Source of the DNA: a virus
Direction: 5' to 3' (one strand)
Length of the DNA stretch: 20,537 bases
IMG/VR virus record: IMGVR_UViG_3300021197_000100
Span: 1-20,537 of that record
Shown here: positions 7,738 to 16,742 of the stretch, piece by piece
Position numbering within the stretch: the first letter of the stretch is position 1
Layout of the letters: every line of letters begins with the position of its first letter
Made by a program: the position numbers and the translations under genes
Notes under the pieces: model-generated
Databases searched by the model: none
Seen by the model: only the letters and a program-made list of their open reading frames with translations
What the model was told of the DNA's origin: nothing

Positions 7738-10700
7738 TTACTTGCCTATCTTTTCTTTAATAACACCAGCTACGTATACCAAAGGATGTATGAATTTACA
7801 CCAGACATTACCTAATAGATCGTCTTTAGCTTTTCCTTTAGTAAGTATGTGCCGTAAGTGTTGTGTTCTATGCTTTGCTAGGTTAGAACCTATCTTAGTT
7901 AAGATAGAACTATTTTTCATACCTTTAACGTATGGTTGGAATAACCAATGGTAACCTACTTGGTGATACATTGTCAAGTGCTTTTCTTGATATACATGCC
8001 AGATTTTCATAGCCTGTTGCCAATCCGCAAGTTGTGTTTGCCGATACATTTCCGTACAAACAATTGACTTATCACTGTCACTAGAGGATGCGCTAGATGT
8101 ATCGTTACTACCAGTAGTGTTTTTGTTAACACCAGTATATGTACGAGTAAGTTGCTTGCCGCCATTTTTGTTAAGTGCAGGAGTTCCATCTTCATTCTTT
8201 TTTGACACCCACTCAAAACCATCACCTGCGTACTGACCACCAGCACTAACTGCACCTTCAGTTTTATTACTAGATGGTTTAGTTTCTACAGTAACTTTGT
8301 TGCCGGAGCTAGTAGTTACTTGATCTTTAACTTTTGCACTAGGAGCTTTTGCTTTAGAAGTAGACTTAGAAGTATCCCTATCTTTTTTAGTAGTAACAAG
8401 TTTACCACCTACGTACTCTTTGTTATCAAAGGGCGTAAGTAAATTTTTAGCACTTTGAATAAACGTATTAGTACCTGCAGGTGCAGCTTCTTCAGCAGTT
8501 TGCGTAGTATATCTTTCTGTTTTACCATCGCCATCTCTGTCGTAGCTAAACTCTTTTGCACCTGCTTTGCGTTGTGCCGCAAATTCTTCGTCAAAAGTTC
8601 TTGGTGTAGTTGGGGGTGTTAGTGACATACTAGACGGTTGAGTATATACGCTTGTATCTACAGAAGGCGTAGGCAAGGACATACTAGATGGTTGTGTATA
8701 TACACTTGTATCAAACGCCTGTTGTGTTTGTTGAGCAATACTACCATAACCCTCTGAGCCACCCAAATTTCTAGGGTCAAAAGCATCTGGACCTGAAGCG
8801 GCACTAATACCAGCAAGGGTACTAGTATCCACATTTGTACCAGCTGTACCGACTCTAAATTGATTAGGGTCTGTTTGTTCTGAGATAACAGGTTGAGAAA
8901 TAGTAGCTGGTTTGGCTTGTGGCACTACATCTACATTGGGTGGTGGAACATATCCTTTTTCCATAGCTGCTAATTGAGCTTCTTCTAAGGTAGTTCCTCT
9001 ACCTAAATTTCGAGGTATGTTTAAAAAAGGTCCAGAAGGCTGTGATGTAGACTGAGGTACAGCACTTAGTTTAGGAGCAAAAGAAGGCGCTGACTCTAAT
9101 TGTAAATTAGGGTCAACGTCAGAAAGTGGCTCACGTTGACTTCCTTCGCTAAGTAGTTTTTCCACTTGATCAAAAAGAACTTTTGTATTTGCATCTTCAG
9201 AAGAATCAAGTAACTTTTTATCTGCTTCTTTACGTGAGGCAATACTTGATTTTTGATTACCAAACATATCATATTGTAAAGGACCAGATATAGGAGGTTG
9301 ATCAGTAAATGCTGTAGGTGTAGCTCCAATAGGAGCAATTGGTGGTTGATCAACAGTAGGACTACGAGGATCAAGTTGAATTTGAGGTATTTGATAATTA
9401 GATGCTAAGTCTTTACGTTTTTGAATTTGTTCTTCCGTTGTCATCTGACTTCCCGGCTCAGATAACTTTAAACGCTCAAATCTTTCTCGTTCTTCTTGCG
9501 GCATCCTGTAGAGTTCTCTATCTACATTCTGTAACGCAGCATTTGGAAGTTGTAAGTCGTAGGGACTTACCATATCCGGGCGTACACTAGACTGAATTTC
9601 ACGTAAAGCATCAACACCTAGTTTTTCAATAATATTATTAGTAACTCTTTCTTCAGTTAATCCACTAGGCAAAGGTTTACCCATTAACATATTTCTGTAT
9701 AGTGAAGTAGCTGCTTCTACAGATTGGTCGTAAGCACTGCCTTCCTTTGCTAAATCTGCAGCCATATTGGCAGTAGACACGCTACTAATAGGACCAATTT
9801 CACCTAGTTCAGGAACCATTGCAGTTGCGTCTGTTATTACTTTCATCTCAGTTCGTATTGGCGCAGCTGTAGTGCCAGCTACAGGTAAGTCTGAGGTTTT
9901 TTCCAATGCTCCTGTATTCTTCTTAGCTGCCTCTACATCAGTACCTGTTAATCCAAGTGCACTACCTACAAACTCAATGACTTTTCCAAAAAGGGTAGTA
10001 ACTTTAGCTGGTGCTAATTTTTCTTGTAATTCAGTTAGACTCTTTTTTTGTGTCGCAGTTAATCCACCTTTAGCTAAACGACTAGCAATTTCTGCGGCAA
10101 CTTTCTTTTCTTGATGTCGCATCATGGCGTAACCAATAGCACCTATTGGCCCTAAGAAAGCCATAGCACCTTTAGCAATTGTACTACCTGTCCCTGTTAG
10201 TTCGGCAGAACGCTCTATTAATTCTTTAGTAGATAAACCTGACCAGTTAATAGCTTTTGCTGTAGGCATTGGGGGAGGAGTATCATTATCACTACCCATC
10301 GAAGCTGCCCTAGCTTCAGCAGTAGCAGTATTTGCTGCACGTACAATTGCACCTGCAGTAGTGTTAGTATTTTCTACGGCATCTGTGCCTGTATAGAGTG
10401 TGTATCCTTCCGGTACAGGAAACTGTGGAACACCACCCACAATAGGAATCATCATAGATTCACCTGCAGCGTTACGATATTCTTTGTACTCAATAGATGC
10501 GTCACCCATAAGTTTTTTAAAGTTAACCGGGGCATTAGTTACCGCTGTAGGTTCAGGTGTAAGTCTACGTGTAATTGTTTGCCCTGTAGTTACAGGAGTA
10601 GTTTGAGTAGGTACAGTTTGCGCAACAGTTCTGCCAGAACCTGTGGCTGTAGTAGTAAGCCCACCTTCAGCCATATTAAGTTCTTCACTATCTTCTGGTC

Positions 10701-11319
10701 CCGCACCTACAATAATAAGATCAGCCATACCAAAAGGAAGGTCATCGTCTATAGTGGCTTCATCGCTATTGCCCATTTGACCCATAGCTTCCATGCGCTT
10801 TAAACCCATCTTAGCTTCTTGGCGTAGCTGCATAAGTTTATCAAGGCCAATGTAGCGAGTTACATCTTCTGGAAAAATAAACTCTCCTTCACTAATATTA
10901 GCTGGAATATCATCACGAACACCTTTACGTGTACCGCCTACAGGAACTTCGTTGCCAGACTCTTCATCGACCATGCCACCCTCATCCTTGAGACCGCCAT
11001 CTTCAAAAAGTTCCATTTGATCTTTCATAGTAGTTCCACCTTTATTAAACTCAAGAGAATTACTACGACTTTGCGCAGCCTCAATAGCTTCTTCTAATTC
11101 ATTATGCACACTAGTAGGCTCTATTAAATCTTTGTTTAACATTTCTACTAATTCATTTTCGGAGTATTGCTTACCGCCGTGTATAGTAGGGATATTAATC
11201 CACTTACCTCTATACTCTATAGTTGTAGATTTTTCAGATACCATTTCACCTTCGGTAGTTTCATAAACATCTCTACCTGCTTGTGTTTGTTTACCTGTCT
11301 TTTTACCTACATCAGCCAT
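7738..11319 (-). CDS. Large structural protein with conserved SEGEF module
   Basis: A 1193-residue protein. The N-terminal module (residues 32-92) contains YRGKWINIPTIHGGKQYSE. A second module (98-195) begins MKDQMELFEDGGLKDEGG and continues through SGNEVPVGG and RDDIPANISEGEFIFPEDV, with RYIGLDKLMQLR after it. Modules like this occur in large proteins of marine podoviruses and cyanophages, usually called structural. The middle (about 200-1080) is Pro/Thr/Ser/Gln-rich and low in complexity, with one hydrophobic Gly/Ala stretch (AFLGPIGAIGYAMM, near 390). The C-terminal module (about 1086-1193) starts IVCTEMYRQTQLADWQQAMK and includes YVKGMKNSSILTKIGSNLAK. It overlaps the preceding gene by eight bases. 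By position it may be an ejection or internal virion protein; that is inference. M98 is a possible internal start, since related proteins can begin there. Confidence 0.75.
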   Translation of the reverse strand: MADVGKKTGKQTQAGRDVYETTEGEMVSEKSTTIEYRGKWINIPTIHGGKQYSENELVEMLNKDLIEPTSVHNELEEAIEAAQSRSNSLEFNKGGTTMKDQMELFEDGGLKDEGGMVDEESGNEVPVGGTRKGVRDDIPANISEGEFIFPEDVTRYIGLDKLMQLRQEAKMGLKRMEAMGQMGNSDEATIDDDLPFGMADLIIVGAGPEDSEELNMAEGGLTTTATGSGRTVAQTVPTQTTPVTTGQTITRRLTPEPTAVTNAPVNFKKLMGDASIEYKEYRNAAGESMMIPIVGGVPQFPVPEGYTLYTGTDAVENTNTTAGAIVRAANTATAEARAASMGSDNDTPPPMPTAKAINWSGLSTKELIERSAELTGTGSTIAKGAMAFLGPIGAIGYAMMRHQEKKVAAEIASRLAKGGLTATQKKSLTELQEKLAPAKVTTLFGKVIEFVGSALGLTGTDVEAAKKNTGALEKTSDLPVAGTTAAPIRTEMKVITDATAMVPELGEIGPISSVSTANMAADLAKEGSAYDQSVEAATSLYRNMLMGKPLPSGLTEERVTNNIIEKLGVDALREIQSSVRPDMVSPYDLQLPNAALQNVDRELYRMPQEERERFERLKLSEPGSQMTTEEQIQKRKDLASNYQIPQIQLDPRSPTVDQPPIAPIGATPTAFTDQPPISGPLQYDMFGNQKSSIASRKEADKKLLDSSEDANTKVLFDQVEKLLSEGSQREPLSDVDPNLQLESAPSFAPKLSAVPQSTSQPSGPFLNIPRNLGRGTTLEEAQLAAMEKGYVPPPNVDVVPQAKPATISQPVISEQTDPNQFRVGTAGTNVDTSTLAGISAASGPDAFDPRNLGGSEGYGSIAQQTQQAFDTSVYTQPSSMSLPTPSVDTSVYTQPSSMSLTPPTTPRTFDEEFAAQRKAGAKEFSYDRDGDGKTERYTTQTAEEAAPAGTNTFIQSAKNLLTPFDNKEYVGGKLVTTKKDRDTSKSTSKAKAPSAKVKDQVTTSSGNKVTVETKPSSNKTEGAVSAGGQYAGDGFEWVSKKNEDGTPALNKNGGKQLTRTYTGVNKNTTGSNDTSSASSSDSDKSIVCTEMYRQTQLADWQQAMKIWHVYQEKHLTMYHQVGYHWLFQPYVKGMKNSSILTKIGSNLAKHRTQHLRHILTKGKAKDDLLGNVWCKFIHPLVYVAGVIKEKIGK
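8621..8712 (-). repeat. Two 38-bp direct repeats, 54 bp apart
   Basis: Positions 8621-8658 and 8675-8712 are near-identical and in frame. They encode DTSVYTQPSSMSL twice, 18 codons apart, in the low-complexity middle of the 1193-residue protein. Confidence 0.8.
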
Positions 11320-11530
11320 TTTTTAACACTTCATCTCTAAGTAATTTTAATCTACGAAGTTGGTAAATTGCACCCTGTGCTCTATGCACCGCAACTATAT
11401 TATCCGACTGCTCCATTGCACGATGTTGTTGTGCTATAACAAAGTCTAAGTACTCGCTAAAGTCACCCCACTGCTGGTGGTTGTTGACCAGCGGCTTGAG
11501 CTTGTTGAGGTGCTCCCTGTCCTTCTGCAT
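11312..11530 (-). CDS. Small helical protein after portal
   Basis: A conserved-looking helical protein. From ATG at 11530 it is 72 residues: MQKDREHLNKL, then WGDFSEYLDFVIAQQHRAME, RAQGAIYQLRRLKLLRDEVL. The frame is open further upstream to 11620, and a GTG at 11536 with AAGGA four to five bases before it is an equally good start. The longer forms lie wholly inside the portal C-terminus in another frame. Short proteins of this pattern commonly follow portal in marine phages and have no known function. A head assembly role is possible. It overlaps the portal gene by 68 bases and the next gene by eight. Confidence 0.7.
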   Translation of the reverse strand: MQKDREHLNKLKPLVNNHQQWGDFSEYLDFVIAQQHRAMEQSDNIVAVHRAQGAIYQLRRLKLLRDEVLKNG

Positions 11531-13595
11531 TTCCACTAAATCCTTGTTCTTGCGGTGTTGGTACTTGACCTGTGCCAATATTACCGCCACCCGCACCCGT
11601 TGGGTCTGCTGGATTTGCACCTGCTGGTGCTCCTTGACCTTCGGCTGGTTGTTGAAAACCCTTCATAAGTTCAGCTTGAATTGCAGCTTCATCCATGTTA
11701 TTGGTAACTTTGTCTGGGTCTAGTTCAAGAGACTTTGCAATCTCACGTATAATATACTGGAATTTTGCAAAAGGTGCAAGTGCAGGGCTAGAAGAAATTT
11801 GCATAAACTGCATAAGACGTTGGCTACGTACTTCATTAGCCATAAGGCTTTCAGTTCCACGTGCCTTAACTTCCAAGTCACCTTTAATCTTAGGATCAAA
11901 GTCAAACTGCATATTGAAACGGAACAGACCTTCACCAAGAGGACGCAGTAGATAATCATCTACATTCTTGATAACACTTTTAATACCACCTTGTGCGGCA
12001 CCCATAAGCATTGAAATACCGGATGCTGTTCGCCCTACACCTGATACACCTGTTTGTCCGTGCGCAAAAGAAGGGAAGCCTGTACTTTCATCCGCAAGCA
12101 CACGTGCCTTATCAAATAGCTGCAAGTTTTCTCCAGATACATTGGGAAACTTAGTACCGAAGATAGCCTGTCCGGGTGCGCCACCTTGACGCCGAAACAC
12201 TTTACCGGGATACACAGACATATCCTGTCCCGGTACAAGGTTAGTTTCGTCTACCTCTAAGATAAGGTTACCTGATAGTACAGCATTATCTACCGCCATA
12301 CGCATAAAGCCATTCATAAGTGTTTGCGTATCGTCCATGTTTTCGGCAATACCGACACCAAAGAATGAGTAAGGATTTAACTCATACGGTGCAGCCATGT
12401 AAGGAATACGAGCAGGTTTAAACGGATTAAGAACCATACGAAGTAGTTTACCGTTACAAATCCATACATTTGCCTGTAGTTCATCTACTTCCGATAATTC
12501 ATCTGGAATGTCTACACCTTGATCAAGTAGCATTTCAACGTCTACCATACCCCAGTACTCTAGCACCTCAAAGCGTTCTACGCCATGATCAGGTGAGTAG
12601 TCTGATAGATCATCTTCCCAGTATTCTTTAGTGTAGTTTTCACCAAGTTGAATTGCTTCATCAATTACATTACCACGGAAAAATGGTCTGCGTTTTAGGT
12701 TACGCATTTGACTGCGAGACATCTTGTGCCGTTCAATTACGTACTGAGCCTCATCCATGTTAGTAGCATCTGGATCGGGATAAAAGTTCCATACAGATAC
12801 GTGAGATACTTGTGGAATAGTTTTAATTGTAGGCGTATATTCACCTGCTTCATTCCAGCTTGGGTACTCTTTGTCTACGGCAAATGGACCCTTCATTACA
12901 CCAGTACCAAATAGAGCCATTTCAAATGCCGTACTACGTAAATGTTTACTTGCACCGGACTCTTCTAACTGATCATGAATTTTCTTTTGCATCATTTTAG
13001 CTGCAATCATTGCAGGACTAAACGTAATAGCTGTAGGGGTTTTACCTGTACCTTCACGTACACCTTCTACGCCCTCAAACTTATTCTTTAGTGGACCTAA
13101 ACTCTCAGTTAATGTTTTAGATGTAGCCCCTGCAGGTAAGTCACGATCATCGCCGGGATAGCCATAAGGACTCACAGGCTCATTAAGTTCTGACTCACGT
13201 AACTGTTCAGGTTCTTTAGGATCAAAGTTTACATCCGCAACTACACCCTCTGGTAATTCGGTAGGGTCAACGGACAGTGGAAACTTTTGGGCAGCAAACA
13301 ATACGTCTACAATCTGACCGTATGCAGCAAGGGTTTTAGTCTTAGTTACTTTAATAAATACACGAGACTTTTCAGCTTCAGTAAACTGTACGTCCGGGCT
13401 ATACAGGCCACGATAGTTACGGTAAGAACGCAACCAACGCTGCTCATCTTGCTGACGATAGTCATCGGCACGATTATACTTTTCCATAATAAATGGAATA
13501 ATTTTAGAGGAGTCTACATCGTCAATAGATGAGTCTTCGCTATCTGCCAATGCAATTGCGTCATCTTCGATGAAGCCTTCATTCTCTTCTGCCAT
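11463..13595 (-). CDS. Portal protein
   Basis: A 710-residue protein. It has an acidic N-terminus (1-30), then FIMEKYNRADDYRQQDEQRW and YRNYRGLYSP (36-67). Next come EKSRVFIKVTKTKTLAAYGQ (75-94) and VDVLFAAQKFPLSVDP, and later FEMALFGTGVMKGPF, WNFYPDPDA, YVIERHKMSRSQM, FGVGIAENMDDTQTLMN and GVGRTASGISMLM. These are the hallmarks of the large podovirus head-tail connector. Twelve copies form the ring at the capsid vertex through which DNA is packaged. The last 65 residues are Gln/Gly/Ala/Pro-rich and probably disordered; part of this stretch also encodes the start of the next gene. The gene directly follows terminase large subunit, the usual partner. Confidence 0.9.
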   Translation of the reverse strand: MAEENEGFIEDDAIALADSEDSSIDDVDSSKIIPFIMEKYNRADDYRQQDEQRWLRSYRNYRGLYSPDVQFTEAEKSRVFIKVTKTKTLAAYGQIVDVLFAAQKFPLSVDPTELPEGVVADVNFDPKEPEQLRESELNEPVSPYGYPGDDRDLPAGATSKTLTESLGPLKNKFEGVEGVREGTGKTPTAITFSPAMIAAKMMQKKIHDQLEESGASKHLRSTAFEMALFGTGVMKGPFAVDKEYPSWNEAGEYTPTIKTIPQVSHVSVWNFYPDPDATNMDEAQYVIERHKMSRSQMRNLKRRPFFRGNVIDEAIQLGENYTKEYWEDDLSDYSPDHGVERFEVLEYWGMVDVEMLLDQGVDIPDELSEVDELQANVWICNGKLLRMVLNPFKPARIPYMAAPYELNPYSFFGVGIAENMDDTQTLMNGFMRMAVDNAVLSGNLILEVDETNLVPGQDMSVYPGKVFRRQGGAPGQAIFGTKFPNVSGENLQLFDKARVLADESTGFPSFAHGQTGVSGVGRTASGISMLMGAAQGGIKSVIKNVDDYLLRPLGEGLFRFNMQFDFDPKIKGDLEVKARGTESLMANEVRSQRLMQFMQISSSPALAPFAKFQYIIREIAKSLELDPDKVTNNMDEAAIQAELMKGFQQPAEGQGAPAGANPADPTGAGGGNIGTGQVPTPQEQGFSGNAEGQGAPQQAQAAGQQPPAVG

Positions 13596-13605
13596 TTATC
13601 TTTCC

Positions 13606-15186
13606 TTAATAACCAAACGTAGAATCCGCTACTTGCATTCTACCGTACTGCGTGTTACTTGAATCAAAGTCAAATACACTAAACCGTGGTCTCGACATAA
13701 TACCATATCTTAGCGCATCATACAAGTGATCTTCTGCGTGTGTGTCAATATCTTCTGGGTTTCTTTTATCAATAGGCAAAGCAGGTAACTGTGAAATTAA
13801 GTTAGTACAATTGTTAAAAAATACTAGACGTGGCTCGTCTGTATACTCATCAACCTGTAAACGTCTGTGTACTTCGTTCTTACCTGCTACACGTGATCCT
13901 TTAGAACGATCAGAGGGACGCCATCTACACCCTCTTTGTACCATTTGTTCTGCAAGACTTGGACCTGTATCACCCCGTTTGTGCCACAAAGAACTATCCA
14001 ATACCCCGTATTTTATACCACCATCACCTGCTTCAAGTTCCATAACCATATCGGCAAGATCAACCGCAAGTACTTTACTTACATATAGCTCACGGTAAAC
14101 AATAAGTTGTTCACTAGGGGATACAGCGAACCACACAACGCCAGAATAACTTCCGTAACCATAATCACAAGCCCTAAACTTTATCCAATTACTTGGTATA
14201 TCAAACGGTTCTACTACGTGTACGTTTCTATCAAACTCCGTAAAGGCTGCACCTTCTTTAATATCCCAATCACCTTCCAACAATTGCTTACGTTGTTGTT
14301 CAGGCAAAGAAAGAAGCATTGCTTCGTAGTCACCTTGCTCCGATAAATATGGATTGTCCGATAATCGTGCAGGTATAAACCTACGTTTAAATAAAGGCTT
14401 ACCTGCTTTTTGATGACCTGCAGGATACTTTAATTCTTCGCCTGTGTCAATGTCGGTAGCTATAAAAGACTTTCCTGCAGGGGCAGGATCAATAAACATC
14501 TTCTTAACCCAATGATGTCCCCTACCGCCGGGGTTAGTGGTAGCTCTCATAGAGAGTGGTAATGAAGGGTCTGCAGTACGTAAACGTGAGCGCATATAAT
14601 TCCATGCATAAGGTGTGGCCCACTGTGTAAGTTCGTCAAACCCAATCCAACTAAATGCCAAACCCTGATAACGTGTAACGTCTTGGTCTTTATCTAGGTA
14701 GCTTAACCACAATGTAGCACCAGAGGGTGCAGTCCAAGTCATCTTACGTTCTGACCACTTAATACCGGGCCAAATTTTAGGGTACATCTCTTGTGATTTA
14801 GTTATTAGTTCCCTAAGTTCTTCCGTAGTATGTCGTAACAGTACACCCGCAAACGCTGGAACACCCATATATCGTAGAGGGTCTGCCAACATGGCGTAGC
14901 TCTTACCTCCACCAGCACTGCCACCGTACAAAACCTCACGTTCACTTGATGCAAGGAAGTCCGTCTGTGGGCCAGCGTTAGGTTTAAAGATTACGTTGTG
15001 GTTTTCTTCAACCTTACTTGTAAACTCGTTTAATATTACTGTAGGATCAGGCTGCTTCGCCTTCGCTGCCGTTTTCTTTGGCCCCTGTGCGGTTGTTTTC
15101 GATTTCTTCCGCTTTGGCGATTGCCTTTTTCGCATAGTCTGCCCATTTGCGTAGGCTTCCAGCTTTGTTTTTTCTTTGTCGCTCAT
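13606..15186 (-). CDS. terL: Terminase large subunit
   Basis: A 526-residue DNA-packaging motor. Visible motifs are: Walker A GGSAGGGKS (88-96); Walker B FSWIGFDE (178-185) with D184/E185; coupling motif TTNPG (216-220); a nuclease domain with D341 in CDYGYGS, D397 in GVLDSS and D486/D490 in AEDHLYDALRYG. The ATPase pumps DNA into the prohead through the portal and the RNase H-like nuclease cuts concatemers. The first 47 residues are Lys-rich and overlap the preceding gene by 140 bases in another frame. The upstream ribosome site is weak (TTGGA), and ATG at 15135 is an alternative start. Small subunit and portal flank it as expected. Confidence 0.95.
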   Translation of the reverse strand: MSDKEKTKLEAYANGQTMRKRQSPKRKKSKTTAQGPKKTAAKAKQPDPTVILNEFTSKVEENHNVIFKPNAGPQTDFLASSEREVLYGGSAGGGKSYAMLADPLRYMGVPAFAGVLLRHTTEELRELITKSQEMYPKIWPGIKWSERKMTWTAPSGATLWLSYLDKDQDVTRYQGLAFSWIGFDELTQWATPYAWNYMRSRLRTADPSLPLSMRATTNPGGRGHHWVKKMFIDPAPAGKSFIATDIDTGEELKYPAGHQKAGKPLFKRRFIPARLSDNPYLSEQGDYEAMLLSLPEQQRKQLLEGDWDIKEGAAFTEFDRNVHVVEPFDIPSNWIKFRACDYGYGSYSGVVWFAVSPSEQLIVYRELYVSKVLAVDLADMVMELEAGDGGIKYGVLDSSLWHKRGDTGPSLAEQMVQRGCRWRPSDRSKGSRVAGKNEVHRRLQVDEYTDEPRLVFFNNCTNLISQLPALPIDKRNPEDIDTHAEDHLYDALRYGIMSRPRFSVFDFDSSNTQYGRMQVADSTFGY

Positions 15187-15472
15187 TGTCCAACCGTTTC
15201 TTTAACCCTACGTGCGATATAGACCTACCTGTATTTGTAGTAAGCCAGTTCGCCACTTCCCGATATGAATACTGTTTAATGTATTTCTTTGCTTGCTCAA
15301 GCATATCAAGTTCGTGGTCAATTGGCAAGAGGATTCCTGTGTCCTCTGGATCAATTTCGTATCCAAAAGGAATTGTTCTTGCTACACGTGGGATAGATAC
15401 CCATACGTTATCTTCTTTGAGGTCGGTTGGTTGTGGAAGTTTCCACGTACCTACTTTTTTAGTCATCATCAT
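15047..15472 (-). CDS. Helix-turn-helix protein between terminase subunits
   Basis: A 141-residue protein. Residues 57-95 contain MLEQAKKYIKQYSYREVANW, then LTTNTGRSISHVGLKKRL, which has the spacing of a helix-turn-helix DNA-binding domain. The N-terminal 50 residues include FGYEIDPEDTGILLPI, and the C-terminus is Lys/Glu-rich. It overlaps terminase small subunit by 14 bases and terminase large subunit by 140. Position and fold suggest it helps DNA recognition for packaging, perhaps as a second small-subunit component; this is inference. Proteins of this pattern occur near the terminase genes of other marine phages. Confidence 0.75.
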   Translation of the reverse strand: MMMTKKVGTWKLPQPTDLKEDNVWVSIPRVARTIPFGYEIDPEDTGILLPIDHELDMLEQAKKYIKQYSYREVANWLTTNTGRSISHVGLKKRLDNERQRKNKAGSLRKWADYAKKAIAKAEEIENNRTGAKENGSEGEAA

Positions 15473-15833
15473 CCTGTGGGTTCTTAGCTGGCATTAACAT
15501 AACACCACCCTTTGCTTCTACTTGTACCTTTTCAGTCTTAACCAAACCTGTACGATCAAGTAGTTCTTTAGCTGCCTGCATCTTATCACGAATACCTAGC
15601 TCTGTAGGATCGTATAATGCACCTACCATAGCCATTGCAGCTTTAGGGGCATTACGTGCAAGGAAGCTGTGAGTTACATCAATAATCTCTTCTTTAAGAC
15701 TGTTAGTAACTTCAGTGTTAGAAGTATTAGCTGAGTAACCCGCCAACATTTTAGCGGCGGTAATGTCACCACCTGCTTCATCCATAAGGACAGCTAAGAA
15801 TTTTTGTTGACGTTCTGTTAACTCACGAGCCAT
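15459..15833 (-). CDS. terS: Terminase small subunit
   Basis: A 124-residue protein. The N-terminal segment LTERQQKFLAVLMDEAGGDI, followed by TAAKMLAGYS (residues 5-34), is the DNA-binding helix-turn-helix pattern of small terminases. Next come ARNAPKAAMAMVGALYDPTE and a helical region ending LLDRTGLVKTEKVQV, then VMLMPAKNP and an Asp tail. Small subunits form a ring that recognises the packaging site and stimulates the large subunit. It has a good ribosome site (AAAGGAAG) and follows the endolysin stop by ten bases. Assignment is by motif and gene order. Confidence 0.85.
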   Translation of the reverse strand: MARELTERQQKFLAVLMDEAGGDITAAKMLAGYSANTSNTEVTNSLKEEIIDVTHSFLARNAPKAAMAMVGALYDPTELGIRDKMQAAKELLDRTGLVKTEKVQVEAKGGVMLMPAKNPQDDDD

Positions 15834-15843
15834 AATACTTCCT

Positions 15844-16296
15844 TTACATCAATTCAAAGTGTGGGCCATCAATAAAGGGTCTGCGCCCCTGACTACGGCG
15901 TAAGTCTACGTATGCCATCATTGCATCTTCAGCTGTACCTGCATAAGTACGAATGTCACCCTCTGACCAAGCTGCACCCCACTTGATAGCTACACCAAGC
16001 TCTTTAGCTGCCTCTTTCATTGCGTCACAAAGGTCATCATAGACATTCAGTTCCCATACGCCCTTACCGTCCACATAAGCCATGAGGTCTACTGCACGGC
16101 CCTCTAGGTGCTTAGACTTCATAGTCTGAGACTTACCAGCAGCTACAAGCTTCTTTTGCTCTTCTACTGTACGTAGACCATAGATAACTCCAAAGTCTAC
16201 TTTAGTAAGCTCAATGGCACGTTTGACTACGGCTACAAGGCTTTCATCTACGCCTTCCATCTTAGCTAGGCTACGGTTAGATAGTTTAAATGTCAT
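15844..16296 (-). CDS. Endolysin, M15-type zinc peptidase
   Basis: A 150-residue protein with the M15 (VanY / L-alanyl-D-glutamate peptidase type) metal site: SKHLEGRAVDL gives His63 and Asp70, and DGPHFEL gives His146 with acidic Asp143 close by. It has no signal peptide, so it should need a holin to reach the cell wall peptide links it cuts. Length and the lack of a separate wall-binding domain are usual for Gram-negative phage endolysins of this type. Its start overlaps the stop of the preceding gene as ATGA. Two membrane proteins lie just upstream, forming a lysis block. Confidence 0.9.
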   Translation of the reverse strand: MTFKLSNRSLAKMEGVDESLVAVVKRAIELTKVDFGVIYGLRTVEEQKKLVAAGKSQTMKSKHLEGRAVDLMAYVDGKGVWELNVYDDLCDAMKEAAKELGVAIKWGAAWSEGDIRTYAGTAEDAMMAYVDLRRSQGRRPFIDGPHFELM

Positions 16297-16739
16297 TTTT
16301 GTGGCCTTGCTTTAGGTCGAGGTGATTTTTTAGGTGCTTGTGCAGTCGGTTTTAATTTTTGTTCTTCTAACATAATTTTAGCCAATGTTTTTTCAATGGC
16401 TGTTTGCGTTTTAGCACGTTCCATTTCAGTCTTTGCTGTTTTAAGTTTGGCTTTCATGTCTTTTACTTTGTTCTTCATCGCTACTACACCACCTGCAGCA
16501 CCTGCAGTGGCTCCTACACCTGCAGCAACACGAGTACCGGAGCGATACGCACGTTGCCCCTTTGTAGCGGCTTTAACTTGAGTTTGGCCTGCGTTAGGTT
16601 TAGTGACCATATCTTTGGCATGTTTTTTACCCTCCGCTATAGCCTTCTTAGTAAACTTTTTTGTGGCGGCTTGCAATCCTTTTTTTGCAATATAACGTGC
16701 TACGACAGATGCTGCTGCTGCAATTAATGGTACTGGCAT
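16293..16739 (-). CDS. Lys/Ala-rich protein with Gly/Ala membrane-like segment
   Basis: A 148-residue very basic protein. Residues 1-25 are Ala-rich and hydrophobic (LIAAAASVVARYIAKKGL). A Gly/Ala stretch RVAAGVGATAGAAGGVVAM lies near 70-88, followed by a coiled coil (90-130) and a Lys/Pro-rich tail ending PKKSPRPKARPQK. It lies between the putative holin and the endolysin and overlaps the endolysin gene by four bases (ATGA). It could be a lysis accessory or a virion protein that meets membrane or DNA. I do not recognise a family and do not assign a function. Confidence 0.65.
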   Translation of the reverse strand: MPVPLIAAAASVVARYIAKKGLQAATKKFTKKAIAEGKKHAKDMVTKPNAGQTQVKAATKGQRAYRSGTRVAAGVGATAGAAGGVVAMKNKVKDMKAKLKTAKTEMERAKTQTAIEKTLAKIMLEEQKLKPTAQAPKKSPRPKARPQK

Positions 16740-16742
16740 ATT

